Numbered from the stretch's first letter, positions 46,511 through 57,394 are shown. The stretch: DNA of 64,000 nucleotides from Thraustochytrium sp. TN22 (GCA_013306675.1 JABLUY010000013.1:229740-293739); one strand, 5' to 3'. The notes: generated by a model from the letters alone, not told the origin. Made by a program: numbers and translations.

Positions 46511-49500
46511 GCCAATAGGCTGGCCGGACTGCGCCGGACTAGCCGTCGCGGCGAGCGCGTGTATGTGGCGCCTGGCCAGTTTATTGGCCCGCTAGCCGCC
46601 GATGCCGCCGCTGCCGCTGGGTCAGTGGCAGGGGTTGTGGGTGGCACGCGCCCGCAGCGGCAGCTATCTGGGCGCTTCGAGTCGCTCGCCGCAGCCTTGC
46701 ACGCTTCTGCGCGCGCGCCCGCTGAGCCAGCTCCACAGGACAGACGGACGTAGGCAGCCCGCAAGGCAGCAGCCAGGCAGGCAGTCAGGCAGCCAGGCAG
46801 CCAGGCGTACAGCTCAGCCAGCACTGGCGGGGCTTGCAAGCAAAGAGAAAGCAAGTACAGGCTCGGAGGCTGGGGCGGTCTGTGCCGGCCCGCGGAGCTT
46901 GCGCTGTGGTGGGTGCTCGACGTTCGCGTGGCTGCCGCTCGTCACGGTCCTTAGCTGGCATGTGGCGTAAGCCTGGACAGCGCAAGAGATCATTGTGGCG
47001 CTCCAGCACGGCGCGGGACCGCCTGGCTGCTCAGGGCTGCTCAGCAGCCAGGCCGCTGGGCCGCACAACGAGTGCAGGTTCACTGACTCGTGTGAAGTCA
47101 CGGTGTCCTGCACCGGCCGGCCTCTTGGCGTGCTCGACGTTGAGGCCGACGCGCGAACTGGGGCTGGCGAGGCTGGTCACGGTGCGCAAGGGCCGCAAGG
47201 GATGGGAGTCTCAGCGAGCGAGCGAGCGAGGGAGGGATCGAGCAAGGCTGCCAATGCAGCCAATCAGGAACCACGACGCCACGTCTGCTGGCCACTGCCT
47301 GCACAGCTGCAGTTCACATCGACGTCTTTCAGGTCTGGAGTGTGCTATGGGAAGCAGGGTGCAGTGCCTTGAGCCCGGTTACGTTTTTCGCATTTCAGTG
47401 GATCGGGCCGGTTGCAGCAGCGCCCGCGGGCCTCACGTCTGCGGTGGCGGCTTGGGGGTGGGGGATTGGCAACGGCGGTTGGCGAGCGGGTGCTTGGTTG
47501 AGTATCAGACCTGTCAGCCGGAGGCACCCACGCCGCTAGTGCAGCAAGCTGCCAGTAGTAACTAGCTGCCGGGCCTTGAGCGGAGTGGGTGCGTGATCTG
47601 TTGCCCTGACAGTCACCGAAAAAAAAAACAGACCAGACGCGGGCCGCTGCGGGTTCGGGAAAGCAGCCAGCTTATCTTGACTCAGTTGGTCATTGGGGCT
47701 AGAGGAGGCTCTTTCCCTGCTCGCGACGCGCGGGTGTAGCCGTCGCCGGCGAAAGCCCAAGCCCACCAGACCGATAAGTTAGGTCTAAGAGCAGCAGCTC
47801 TACTTGGCTAGCTAGTAGCTTGCCCGCCACACGTTGGTGCCGCCGCGTGCCGCCTCTGTCTACATGGCCACATCGAGCCGGGGCTGCCAGCAGGCCTGGA
47901 GTCTACAAAGAGGGTTCTCCCTCTCGCCGCAGCGCGGCGCAGCCACCGACCGTGACCGAGACAGCCGCACGGTTCAAGAAATTCGTGGCGGACCGTGGCC
48001 GCACGCCTGGCCCCGGCCCGCACGTCATTTCAAGCCGGACCCAAGCGGCCCGCGAACTTGCGCCAGCACAAGGCGCCGGTCCGAGAAGCGAGGCACAGGA
48101 CAGACAGTCCAGTCTTCGGCGGGTGAAAGAGGCCCTGAGAGAGCCTCGAACCGGACTCGGACCGACCACGAAAGTGGGCCAGTGTTGATGTGACGCGACG
48201 CACACGCCCGGAGAGGCTGAGTTCTGTTTGTGATTGGCCAGATCATGGACCAGCCAACAGGCAGGCATCGAACGCGCGCTGGCAGCGGCCACTACGAGCA
48301 TCCGTCCTCGCCAGCGCAAAGCAGACGGACGAGGACCCCGCACAGGTCTCGCACACTCGCGTGGCGCAGCCTTTGAAAAGGTGGCTGCGGGCCCACCACT
48401 TCCAGTGTCAGCCCTGCACACAGTACGTGTCAGCGGCAGGCAGCTTATCGCACGGCTCCAGGAACGCTGCAGGCAGGAGAAGCACCGCACCAACCATGAC
48501 TGTGTGTCGGTCGCCTGTGTGTCGATTCGCCGGCCGTTGGTGCTCATGGCAGCAAGTTCGCAGCAGAACGGCCAGAGATGGGTGGTCCAGAGCAGAGAAG
48601 TCTTGCTAGCTAGAGCGCGTAGGCGGCCACGGCCGGCCAGCGGCCGGGCGTAGCTAGCCGTAGAGCGACGCAAGTGACGTAGTGCTTCCCCTCGTCCCTG
48701 TGTAGATCATAATCTGGGCCATCCCACGGTCCCCGTCGCGACACACCTGCAGAGACAACGGCCGCACGAAGAGGAGGTGACAGGTGGGGCTAGCCAAGTT
48801 CTGCGGCGAAGCCCAAGGCCGGACCGTGACCGTCTTTGCGTGCGCGCCTGCGCCTTACGCGCCTGCGCCTTGCGCGCGTCGCCTTTGCACCTGGAGGTGA
48901 CGCGTAAGCTGCGGCAAGCTCCAAGTCTTGTCAGTGCTGGCTGAAGAGCTTGCTCAGCATAATGCTTGCTTGCGGCGGCCAATCGGCGTCAAAACTTGCT
49001 GTCGCCGAGTCTGGCACAATTCAGGAGCGGAGCGCCGAGCAGCGAACGAGTTGCAAGGCTTTGCTTTCGTGGGCGGCCCCAGGTGGTACAAGCCATCTGA
49101 GCTGAGATCAGCGGTGCCCAGCGGCGCCCAGCGGCCGACTGTTCTGTGGGTAGCCAGCCAGCTGGACCGTCAGAACCCAAAAGGTGAGTGGGTAGAGCGG
49201 GCAGCCCAGCGGCCCCAGCCTGGCAGCTGAGCGCAAGATCGACCAGGACGGGAAGCGCTGGCCGATCTCAACGCAGCGCGCGGACGCTTCCGCGCGCGCA
49301 TTTAATCAGCCAGCATCGGCCAGCGCGAAGGCCTCTGTCTCGTCCAGCTGTCAGCGGGGGGCACCGCGCCGAGCCCCTGGGGCCAGAGCCCGCTACGGCT
49401 GGTCCGCTACCGATCGAGAATGACCCGAGTGTAAGCAAAGCGCAGACACATGTGCTCGAGGCCCGAGCGTTCCTGTGCGGAAACGTCGGAGCCACTCGGA

Positions 49501-50235
49501 CAAGGCCGCGTCACTGCAGCCTGTGCAGCGAGCCGAACCGTCCGCACGCAGCACGACAACTTGGAGCAACCGACGCATCGGGGCTGCCGGCCTTGGCAAC
49601 GCCGCGCTGGGGCCGCGAGACAGCTCCTCCCCACCAAAACCGGCAGGCAAGGCCGGAGCGAGCGAGGCCCGGCCTGTCCCTCTGCGGCCAGCATCGCTAC
49701 CGCGCCGCGGCGAAGAACCGCTACTACCAGCCGCCGTGCAAGTGGCCAGTGGCCGACGGACTTCCCCGACCTCCCTCCCAACTGCTCCACGATGGCACGG
49801 TCTTCCTGACTGTGCTGCGCGACTTGAAGCTGCCTCCTCCCATGCGCGCGCGCGCGCTTGGCTCCACTGCTGCGAGGCTAGACGAGCGGCCACGCGGCCG
49901 CGTTGCTGCTAGCTGCACAGCTCGCACCTTGGGAATCAAGAGCGCAGTCGCGAGATCCGAGCACTGCCTCGGACCAGCGCGGGCCCGCCGACCAACTCCA
50001 ATCTCGACCTTTCCTCCGGAAGTCGGACCGCCGAGGCCTCGGAGGCCATCGCGCCACCCAGGCGTCGGTTCGGCGGCTTCGGCCGATCAAGACTCGTAGG
50101 TTCAAGGTGGCTCGACCGCGCCACGCCCTCGAGCCAGGCGCCGCCCGGACGCCTGACATCTCGCTTGCCAGTGCCTGCTCGCAAGCCTGACACCTCATGC
50201 CACGCCTCGCAACCCTTCGCTGCGGCTAGTCGCCG

Positions 50236-50273
50236 GCTACGCTGCGGCTACGCTGCGGCTACGCTGCGGCTAG
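50236..50273. repeat. 11-bp tandem repeat
   Basis: About 3.5 copies of CTACGCTGCGG. Confidence 0.9.
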
Positions 50274-50705
50274 GCCACGCAGGTTGGTCGATGATGGACG
50301 CTGTTGGTTGATACGAAGTCATACGAGCGCGCGCTTGCTTTCAGAGAATCGAAGGCTACAGGACCGACCAGACGCAACAACGTTAATTCTGGGCAAGGGC
50401 AAACCGTGCCCACGACTTCCTCCCATCAGCCACAGCACGGCGCCGGCAAGCCGCAGCGCGCGCAAGAGGGCGCCCCGCAGCCGCCGCACCTTCTAGCTAG
50501 CGACCGCTGCTGCGCGCGCAGCCTGCTGCAGACAGTCTTTCCAGCTAGGCCTAAGAGCTAGCTGGCCAGCACTGCAGGAGGCGGCCACGCCGCGCGGCGC
50601 TGGCACTGCACACGAGAGAGAGAAAGAGAGCTTCAGCGGAGCGGTGCGGCCTCGGTCACCGTCCGAGCCTCCTCCTTCGGCGGGGGTGTGATAATAATCG
50701 CGCCA

Positions 50706-50776
50706 GGGCTCGGCTCGGCTCGACTCGACTCGGGTCGGGTCGGCTTGGCTCGACTTGATTTTCTTGACTCGACTCT
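50706..50776. repeat. Pentanucleotide array (GGCTC/GACTC/GGGTC)n
   Basis: About 12 pentamers with substitutions, near the right end of the gene desert. Confidence 0.9.
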
Positions 50777-51047
50777 CAACGTCGGAGCATCGGAGCCATG
50801 GTTGGCTCGATCGGGGGCCGTTTCCGTGCGGCCGCGTTGCTACAAGCTGCACGGCCGCCCAATGGAGATGCGGTGGCCTGCGGGCAGCAACTCAACCTGC
50901 GTTCGTGCTGGATTCTGCTCGCCAACGTTCAAGCTGAGTGGTCTTTTTCACGAAAGCGCTGTCCTCCGGGGCCATCTGACTTGCATGCCTTGCTTGTCTT
51001 GCCTTGCCTGGCCCTGAAGCCTTGACTGGCGTTGAGTCCATGAACAA

Positions 51048-51081
51048 CTTCTTCTTCTTCTTCTCCTCCTTCTTCTTCTTC
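51048..51081. repeat. (TTC)n microsatellite
   Basis: Interrupted TTC/TCC triplets just beyond the stop codon of the leftward membrane-protein gene, so within its 3' UTR (purine-rich on the mRNA). Confidence 0.93.
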
Positions 51082-51089
51082 GTTTACAG

Positions 51090-52790
51090 TCAGCGACGAT
51101 AGGTGACATAATCAACATCGCGCGGTGAAAAGCCCGGCGAAATAGGTGAACCGAGCCCTGGCGGCGGGGCAAGCGAGGGCGACTGCGAGCTCGAGCTCGT
51201 CATCGCGCGAGGCCCACTCGCGCCGACCGAGTTCCCCGCAAGCCCGAGCCCGGAAGAAAACCCAAGCTGCGTCTGCCGCGCCTGCCGCTCGCCAGCACCC
51301 GTTCGCTCGCGCCGCCCCCGCTCGCGTCGCGTCAGCACCCGCACAAAGAATGCAGAGAGCGTGCCGCACATGAGCGCGGACCCCAGCGCGATGCCGACGA
51401 TGAACAGCACGTGCGTGGAAATGCCCCCCTCGCTGTCGTCTGCGTCGTCGCTCGCACCGCCCGCGCCGCTGTCCGCGTCTGCGTCGCCCTCACTGTCAAG
51501 CCCGCCACACGCATGCACAACCGCAGAAGCGTACAACGATGCAAGCCTCTGCGAGCTGCTCAAGACGATCTCCGCCGGGCTGCGCACCACCGCACCGTTC
51601 CCGCACGTGATGCGCTCCTGCGTAGCATCAAGGTACGCGCTGAGCCGGGCGAGCTGCACGCCGTCCTCGTCCAGGATCTCGCACGAGAAGGACTCCTCCG
51701 CGCTAGCCCCAAAGACCTCCTCGGCCAAAACGCCGCCGAAGCTTGCCTCCACCGACTCGTAGCCCTCCGCAAGGTCATCGGCGCAGCCTACTTGCACGTC
51801 CGCGTCCCAGCATCGTTTGGCGAGCGCCGCGCTCAGCGTTGGCATGTCCACGTCAAAGGTCGCGGCATACACACAGGCCTCTGTCGCATCAACGAGCTGC
51901 AGCGTCCAGTCGGCCGCGGCCGGCGTCTCAACGGCAGGTACGGGGCACGAGATCGTCCCGACGCCCGTGGACGTGCACGCCGATCGTACATTTACCGCGG
52001 CCGACGAGCTTGAAAGCAGCGGCCTGAATGCCACGTCGAGCTCGAGGTCCACTTGCGTGCTCGGCGCATCCACAATTTCAAAAGAGATGTCCACTTGCAT
52101 GTCCAGCAAACCGGGGCAAAAGGCCGCCGCCGACGAACTCTTGCTCAAGCGGATCTCGGTCACTGACAACGTGTGGTTCGTGCACGTCACCATCTCCAAG
52201 CTCGACGTCAGGGACCTGGCCGTCACGCTTTTGCTTTCGCCTCTTCGCACGCTCACGCCGCCTTTGGGCTGCGCAAGCTTCGCGCAGGCGAGCACGCGCA
52301 CGCCCGCCGGGCCCTTGCACGAGGTTGTCATCAAAGCGAGCGCACCGGGCGCCCCTGACGGCTCCGCGCGGCACAGCCCGGGGACGCCCAGGCCTCTCGC
52401 ATCATTGTTCTGCACCGGGCAATCGGGCCAGGCCGCGCCCGCCGCCACGTCGCGCTCTGACGAATACAGCGCAAACGCCTTGTCCACCCCATAATCGCCA
52501 GGCCGCACATTCCAGCTCTCCAGCAAGAGCGCGCTCGCGTTGAGCCCCTTCAGCCCTGCCTGCCCGGCCGCCATGAATGCCACGGGCTTCCCAGCCACAT
52601 CGTAGCGCACGAGCTGCGTCTCCGCGAAGAGGCTCTCCAACAGGCGCACGTCCGGCGCAACCACCACCTCGCAGTCCTCCCCGCGCTCGAAGACAGGCTG
52701 CCACACCGCGCAATGCCGCGCAGACGCCGCCACGCTCGTCGCTGCTGTTGCCGCCGCTAGCGCAGCGCACAGCGCTCTTGCGCGTCGCAT
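51090..52790 (-). CDS. Type I single-pass membrane protein, function unknown
   Basis: 566 residues from the ATG at 52790. A signal peptide (MRRARALCAALAAATAATSVAA) is followed by an ectodomain of about 430 residues with some 16-18 scattered Cys, likely disulphide-bonded. A Gly/Asp/Ser-rich stalk comes next (around 440-458). A transmembrane helix (about 461-484, VLFIVGIALGSALMCGTLSAFF) is followed by a stop-transfer cluster RRERGRRER. The cytoplasmic tail is about 75 residues, Ser/Gly/Pro-rich, ending DYVTYRR. The ectodomain alternates beta-like stretches, but I recognise no family. A receptor or adhesion role would be a guess. It is divergent from the WW/pseudokinase gene. Confidence 0.75.
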   Translation of the reverse strand: MRRARALCAALAAATAATSVAASARHCAVWQPVFERGEDCEVVVAPDVRLLESLFAETQLVRYDVAGKPVAFMAAGQAGLKGLNASALLLESWNVRPGDYGVDKAFALYSSERDVAAGAAWPDCPVQNNDARGLGVPGLCRAEPSGAPGALALMTTSCKGPAGVRVLACAKLAQPKGGVSVRRGESKSVTARSLTSSLEMVTCTNHTLSVTEIRLSKSSSAAAFCPGLLDMQVDISFEIVDAPSTQVDLELDVAFRPLLSSSSAAVNVRSACTSTGVGTISCPVPAVETPAAADWTLQLVDATEACVYAATFDVDMPTLSAALAKRCWDADVQVGCADDLAEGYESVEASFGGVLAEEVFGASAEESFSCEILDEDGVQLARLSAYLDATQERITCGNGAVVRSPAEIVLSSSQRLASLYASAVVHACGGLDSEGDADADSGAGGASDDADDSEGGISTHVLFIVGIALGSALMCGTLSAFFVRVLTRRERGRRERTGAGERQARQTQLGFSSGLGLAGNSVGASGPRAMTSSSSQSPSLAPPPGLGSPISPGFSPRDVDYVTYRR

Positions 52791-53295
52791 GCTGCCTGGG
52801 TCGGCTTAGCTGACGACGCCGGACACCAGAGCCTTGCAACGCAGCGCAACGCAGCGCAACGCAACGCAACGCAACGCAACGCAACGCAACGCGCGCAGGC
52901 GAGCGGGCTCGCCTGCGAGCCTGAGCAGCGCCTCGAGTGCCGCCGCAGACCGTTCGTACCGTGCGGTGCCGTACCGTGCGGTGCAGTGCCGTGCCGTGCC
53001 GAGCCGAGCCGTGCCGAGCCGAGCCGAGCCGCTGCGAGCTGTGCGCCCGAGACTCTTGCGCCCAGTCCCATGGACACTCGTCATCGCACCCGCTGCTACC
53101 GGACACGTGTGCGACTCGGATCGAACTTGAACATGAATGATCGACTCGAATGGTGGGAAAATTCAAGTCTGGCGACTCCAAGCTACTGCACCGCGAGGGC
53201 TGCACGGACGATCTGGTCGTGGAGCACACGAGCGTGCGCGCGCGCGCGCTTCGGCAGAGCCTCCTTCCAAAGAGCTGGCGCATGGCCTGGGTGGC
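52791..53295. promoter_or_regulatory. Divergent promoter of the type I membrane protein and WW/pseudokinase genes
   Basis: 505 bp with a GCAAC array (52834-52892) and a mixed GTGCC/GAGCC array (52964-53030). An in-frame ATG at 53137 would add 53 residues to the rightward protein. The added residues look unconstrained. Confidence 0.55.
52834..52892. repeat. Pentanucleotide array (GCAAC)n
   Basis: About 11 copies of GCAAC/GCAGC in the divergent promoter, starting 44 bp from the membrane-protein ATG. Confidence 0.95.
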
Positions 53296-56200
53296 ATGGA
53301 TGGCCGCTACTATGACGAGGCGGCGCAGGTCTTCGTCAACCCGGGCGCCGACGGCGAGCTCTGGGAGGAATATTACGATGAGAATGGATATCTCTACTAC
53401 TATGAGCGCGCCTCTGGGTTCACGGCGTGGGAGTTGCCGGTGAACGAGGCGAGCGGCGCAGTCGACGATGGCCAAGTGGCGTATGCCGAGCCGGGCGCCG
53501 CAAACGACGAGATGTACGGCGAGACTGGCGTCACGACGAACGACGATGCTCAGGCGGCGTACGATACTGCTCCAGCTTACGTGGATGATGCTGCAGCCTA
53601 TGGCGAGGTTGCGAATGTCCATTACTACCACGCCGACCAGCACCTGCAGCAGGACGATGCGCACGGCGGGCAGGACGCCGCCGTCTCGGCTGGCGCGGAG
53701 ACATGGGAGCAGACAGCTCTCGATCAAGGCGCCTGGAACTTGGTCCTGACTGGCGCGGAGACATGGGAGCAGACAGCCCTCAATCAAGGCGCCTGGAACT
53801 TGGCAGAGGCCCCGCTGGACCAGAGTAGCTGGGGTCCGGCTGCGGACGAAGCCGGTACAACCGTTGCTGTCGCAGCGCTGGACGCCACCGACGACACGGA
53901 CTGGATCGAATACTTTGACGAGTCGTCCCAGCTTCCTTATTATGTACACTCTGTCACTGGAGAGAGTGTCTGGGAGCTTCCTTCGGGTGAGGTGGAGGCA
54001 GCTGCCCAGACAGAGGACCCGGCGCAAGACGAAAAGGTCGCAGGCGGACCGACAGACGATGAAGTGCCAATAACTGAGCAGACAGGTGAAAAGGGACCGA
54101 CCGCTCAGTCGCCGGGTGATCTCTTTTTGCCAGCTAATCAGAGCGAGAATGAGGCTCTTGCAGAGGATACGGAGTCTGAGCTCGCTGTAAAAATGGCAAG
54201 CCTAAAGAACCAAGAGCGCACGAGCGACGACACGCAAGGCGATGCTCCATCATCGCTCAAGCAGACCTCACTGTCAGAGCAGGAGCTCGCGGAGGAATTC
54301 CCACATGCCAGTGGGGGGGAGCCTGACGTGATCTTGGAAAGCAATGCGAAGCTGGACACTGCATCAGCTGAGGAGCAGACTCCTGCCATCCTTGAGCAGC
54401 ATGCTGGCGAAGGGTCTCTATACACCGCGACGCCCTGCGTAAGAGGAGCGGAGGCAGCTGGAGGAGAAGCGAGCGAGGACGTGAAAGCAGATGCGCACGC
54501 GAAGAATCGGCACGAAGGCGCTGTAGATTTTGTCTCCGCTTCAATCACCGAAAAGGCTTCAGAGGTTGACGATGTCGCCCCGATCTCAAGCGATACCGTG
54601 GGTGTTCTTTTGCACCAGAGCAGCAGGCAACCACTGCTGCACGCTTTGACGCAGCGTGAGAAGCGGGCTTTCGTCCTGTGTGAGGCTGCCCCGGAGCAGG
54701 ACTCGGATCAAGACGAAGGCAGGCGCGGAGAAGATGAGAACGGGAACGAGGACGCACTCGACCCGCTCATGTCGCAGGAGGCATGCAATAGCCTGCACGT
54801 GCGTAAATTCACGCGCATGCGGCAACAGAGCCGGAAAGCGATGCTGGCGGCCTTCGGGGCTCTGTCGCTAAGCCAGAGCTCATCGCGACGCGTCGTGCTG
54901 CGACCCTCAGCAAGCGTGGAGGCCGCTCGCGAGGAGCTCTGGGGACGCTGGCAGCCCCTGACGTATCGCCGGGTGCTCCTACTCTTGGCGCAAGACGCTG
55001 GGTTCCGGGCCAAGCTGCGCGAAGCGTCTGGAGGTTGGCAAGCGAAGCCAAGCCGGCTGCGCATGTACTTTGCCGAGGCTGATCGGGACAGAGATGGGCA
55101 GCTGGACCAGGAGGAGTTGTCGAGGCTGTGCGTCCAGGGAGCGCGGCGCGCGCGTGCCGCAGACAAGAAGCTGACCAAGTACAAGGACCGCGTGCAGCGT
55201 GCCGCGGATGGGAGCCGCAAGGGGCTCGAGTCAGTACTCATTAGCATCAAGATCCCTGCGCGGCTGGAGGGCACAGTAGACGCGTCGCTGGCGCAGGCGC
55301 CATACGCTCACCTGGATCGGCAGGCAGCATGGGACGCCAAGTTCCAGGCGCGAGACATGCGCCACAAGCAGGAGGTGATGCAATGGGAGTCGCGCATGCG
55401 CAAGCGCGAGGCGAAGGAGCGCACAGAACGCGAAGCCTTTGACGTTCGCAGCAAACAGGCGGAGGAGGACGCGGCACGGCGGCGAAAGGTGCTGCGAAGG
55501 GACCTGCTGAAGCGCCAGCGCGCGGACCTGCGCACCAAGACGGCACGGCACCTCCTGGAATTAGCCCTCAAAGAGCAACAGGAGCGCCGCGAAGAAGAAG
55601 AGGAGCGCAGGGTGCTGGAGCAGCAACAGCAGCGGCGGCTGACGGTCGCCCATCTGCAGCGAGCCATGACGCGGACAGCAGGCACGCTCCGAAAGCTGTC
55701 TCTCGCACCGGAGGCCGCGTCGCTCGCGCAGCAGCAAGAACAACGGCAACAACAGCACCAGGACCCGGCGGAAAAGCTCCTGGAGGCGGTTCCCACGGAA
55801 AAGGACCTGGCGAACGACGAGGACGCCTTGCAAGACCTGAAGACGTATTTGCGGGCGAGCAGGCAGGCGGTGCACGAGGCGTGGCTCGAGCAAGAACAGC
55901 GTGCGATGGACAAGGCGCTTGAGAAGCAGGTAGATGCAGCGACGGCCGAAGGTCTGCGCGAGAGGCGCAATCAAGCGGCAGCGGAGGCGCGGAGGCGCGC
56001 GGCCTTTGATGCAGAGACCGAAGCGCTCCAACTGGCGAGAATGCGTGAGGGCGACGACTTCGTGACGGAAACCGTGCGCATGCAGTACGCGGAGACGCAA
56101 CTGCGACGGCTGGAAGCAGACGCCTTTCGCGCGCTCGAGCGGCAGCGGCGTCACTTTCTTGAGGTGGGAGCGCGCTGCTTCAACCGCGACTTGCTGCGGC

Positions 56201-57162
56201 GTCTGGCGTGGGAGCGCACGCTAAAGGAGTTCGACAGGAACAACCGGTCCGTCTTCCAGGTGCGCGATGAGCTCACGCAGGAGCCGCGCGTGCTGGTACG
56301 CGTGCCGCTCGGGCCAGGGGAGGAGAGTGCAGAGCGCACGCGCCGCGCGGTGGAGGTCTTCCGTGAGTTGGGCATTGAGACACTGCTGTCGCGCGCGCAG
56401 CGCAACGATGACCGCCTGCCCTCCTTCTCGCGACACCTCGTCCATGTGCAGGCCAGCTTCACGCACCGCGAGCGCATGCACTGGGAGGTCTACGTGCTGA
56501 CGGAGTTCTGCGCAGGCGGCTCGCTGGCACATTTCATCGAGCGGCTGCACGAGACGCCAACCCGGGCGGCGCAGATCCCGGAGGGCGTGCTCGCGCGTAT
56601 CGCCGAGCAGCTCGTGCACGGTCTCCGCGCACTTCACCTACGCGGGCTGGCACATCTGGGCGTGGAGCCAGCGTGCATCTTCTTCGACGAGAAGCGCGAG
56701 GTCAAGCTCGGCATACCGCGCGACCTACGTGGCCTGCAATTCGCCGACGAGTACCGACCACGTCTCGCGGCCGCAACCTCGCCCTACGCGGCGCCCGAGC
56801 TCGTGCGTGCCGCAGCAGACGCCTCGGACGCTGCTGAGCGAGCGCCGCGTTTCGCGGACCCTCGCCAAGCCGACGTGTGGAGCGTCGGCGCCCTCGTGTA
56901 CCGGCTCGCGACAGGTGCAAACTTGCCGCCGCGCTTTCAGGTGTCCAAGCTCGTTGCGCAGCCCCATGTGTGCCGCTTTCAGCGCTGGCTGCGTGACCTG
57001 CTGCGCATGACGCTGCAGCCGGACCCGCGTGACCGCGCCACGATCACAGACGCCTCGGACTTCTTTGCGGACATTGCGGACCACCTTGTGCTCTTGTCCA
57101 ACGAGCAGCTCAATGCGCCGCCGTTGCCTATGACGGACCCTCGTGCGATTACCCTCCGCTGA
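53296..57162 (+). CDS. WW-domain / EF-hand / coiled-coil protein with C-terminal pseudokinase domain
   Basis: 1288 residues from the ATG at 53296 (MDGRYYDE). An in-frame ATG also exists at 53137. Two WW domains lie at about 21-48 (WEEYYDENGYLYYYE...WELP) and 201-232 (WIEYFDE...VWELP); these bind Pro-rich ligands. A 20-residue unit is duplicated between them. A single EF-hand loop DRDRDGQLDQEE at about 595-606 has all calcium-binding positions. A long Arg/Glu/Gln coiled coil follows (about 650-960). The end (about 980-1270) is kinase-like: VYVLTEFCAGGSL fits the hinge, and DVWSVGALVYRLATG fits helix F. However, the HRD motif is HLGVEP (catalytic Asp lost), DFG is replaced by GIP, and no VAIK lysine is seen in LVRVPL. 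It is therefore predicted to be catalytically dead. Substrate and partners unknown. Confidence 0.82.
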   Translation: MDGRYYDEAAQVFVNPGADGELWEEYYDENGYLYYYERASGFTAWELPVNEASGAVDDGQVAYAEPGAANDEMYGETGVTTNDDAQAAYDTAPAYVDDAAAYGEVANVHYYHADQHLQQDDAHGGQDAAVSAGAETWEQTALDQGAWNLVLTGAETWEQTALNQGAWNLAEAPLDQSSWGPAADEAGTTVAVAALDATDDTDWIEYFDESSQLPYYVHSVTGESVWELPSGEVEAAAQTEDPAQDEKVAGGPTDDEVPITEQTGEKGPTAQSPGDLFLPANQSENEALAEDTESELAVKMASLKNQERTSDDTQGDAPSSLKQTSLSEQELAEEFPHASGGEPDVILESNAKLDTASAEEQTPAILEQHAGEGSLYTATPCVRGAEAAGGEASEDVKADAHAKNRHEGAVDFVSASITEKASEVDDVAPISSDTVGVLLHQSSRQPLLHALTQREKRAFVLCEAAPEQDSDQDEGRRGEDENGNEDALDPLMSQEACNSLHVRKFTRMRQQSRKAMLAAFGALSLSQSSSRRVVLRPSASVEAAREELWGRWQPLTYRRVLLLLAQDAGFRAKLREASGGWQAKPSRLRMYFAEADRDRDGQLDQEELSRLCVQGARRARAADKKLTKYKDRVQRAADGSRKGLESVLISIKIPARLEGTVDASLAQAPYAHLDRQAAWDAKFQARDMRHKQEVMQWESRMRKREAKERTEREAFDVRSKQAEEDAARRRKVLRRDLLKRQRADLRTKTARHLLELALKEQQERREEEEERRVLEQQQQRRLTVAHLQRAMTRTAGTLRKLSLAPEAASLAQQQEQRQQQHQDPAEKLLEAVPTEKDLANDEDALQDLKTYLRASRQAVHEAWLEQEQRAMDKALEKQVDAATAEGLRERRNQAAAEARRRAAFDAETEALQLARMREGDDFVTETVRMQYAETQLRRLEADAFRALERQRRHFLEVGARCFNRDLLRRLAWERTLKEFDRNNRSVFQVRDELTQEPRVLVRVPLGPGEESAERTRRAVEVFRELGIETLLSRAQRNDDRLPSFSRHLVHVQASFTHRERMHWEVYVLTEFCAGGSLAHFIERLHETPTRAAQIPEGVLARIAEQLVHGLRALHLRGLAHLGVEPACIFFDEKREVKLGIPRDLRGLQFADEYRPRLAAATSPYAAPELVRAAADASDAAERAPRFADPRQADVWSVGALVYRLATGANLPPRFQVSKLVAQPHVCRFQRWLRDLLRMTLQPDPRDRATITDASDFFADIADHLVLLSNEQLNAPPLPMTDPRAITLR
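53691..53810. repeat. Coding 60-bp tandem duplication
   Basis: Two adjacent 60-bp units, 53691-53750 and 53751-53810, differ at only a few positions and encode ETWEQTAL(D/N)QGAWNL twice. The frame is kept. It looks like a recent slippage or unequal-exchange event. Confidence 0.95.
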
Positions 57163-57394
57163 CCAATTGACTCGGAGAGCGCTTCGAAATTGTTTTAACC
57201 AGCAACATTTGTGAGAGGGAAGCTGGCGCCCCCCCCCCTTTCCACAAAAAGAAAAGAAAACGATGTAAGATGTACATAACCACCCACGACAGGGGACGGG
57301 GACGCACGGGGTGTTTTTGTCTGCAGTCTGCTTGAGTGTTTGCCTTTTGCCTGCTAGCTTGCCTGGCGCGGGCTGTGAATGGATTCACAGTCAA

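Larger units (their letters stand above)
40488..51089. other. 10.6-kb gene desert
   Basis: No credible protein-coding gene, tRNA or rRNA seen. All open frames are short, overlapping, rich in Arg/Ala/Ser/Pro, and lack domain-like blocks. GC content is lower and more even than in the promoters. It contains pentamer arrays (about 41041-41160, 46148-46260, 46433-46510, 50706-50776), an 11-bp array (50236-50273), CAGGCAGC arrays (about 41755-41805 and 46765-46806), recurrent AGCTAGC and TAAGTTAGG words, and a 14-bp palindrome CTAACTTAAGTTAG (43000-43013). It could be old mobile-element debris, non-coding RNA genes, or a structural region. Confidence 0.6.

Noticed and set aside
49188-50099. 303-codon plus-strand frame in the desert
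   Set aside because: Arg/Pro/Ala/Ser-rich throughout, no domain-like blocks, overlaps equally open frames on both strands.
57163-57394. Possible small gene between the WW/pseudokinase gene and TBCB
   Set aside because: 232 bp of convergent 3' sequence with no usable frame.
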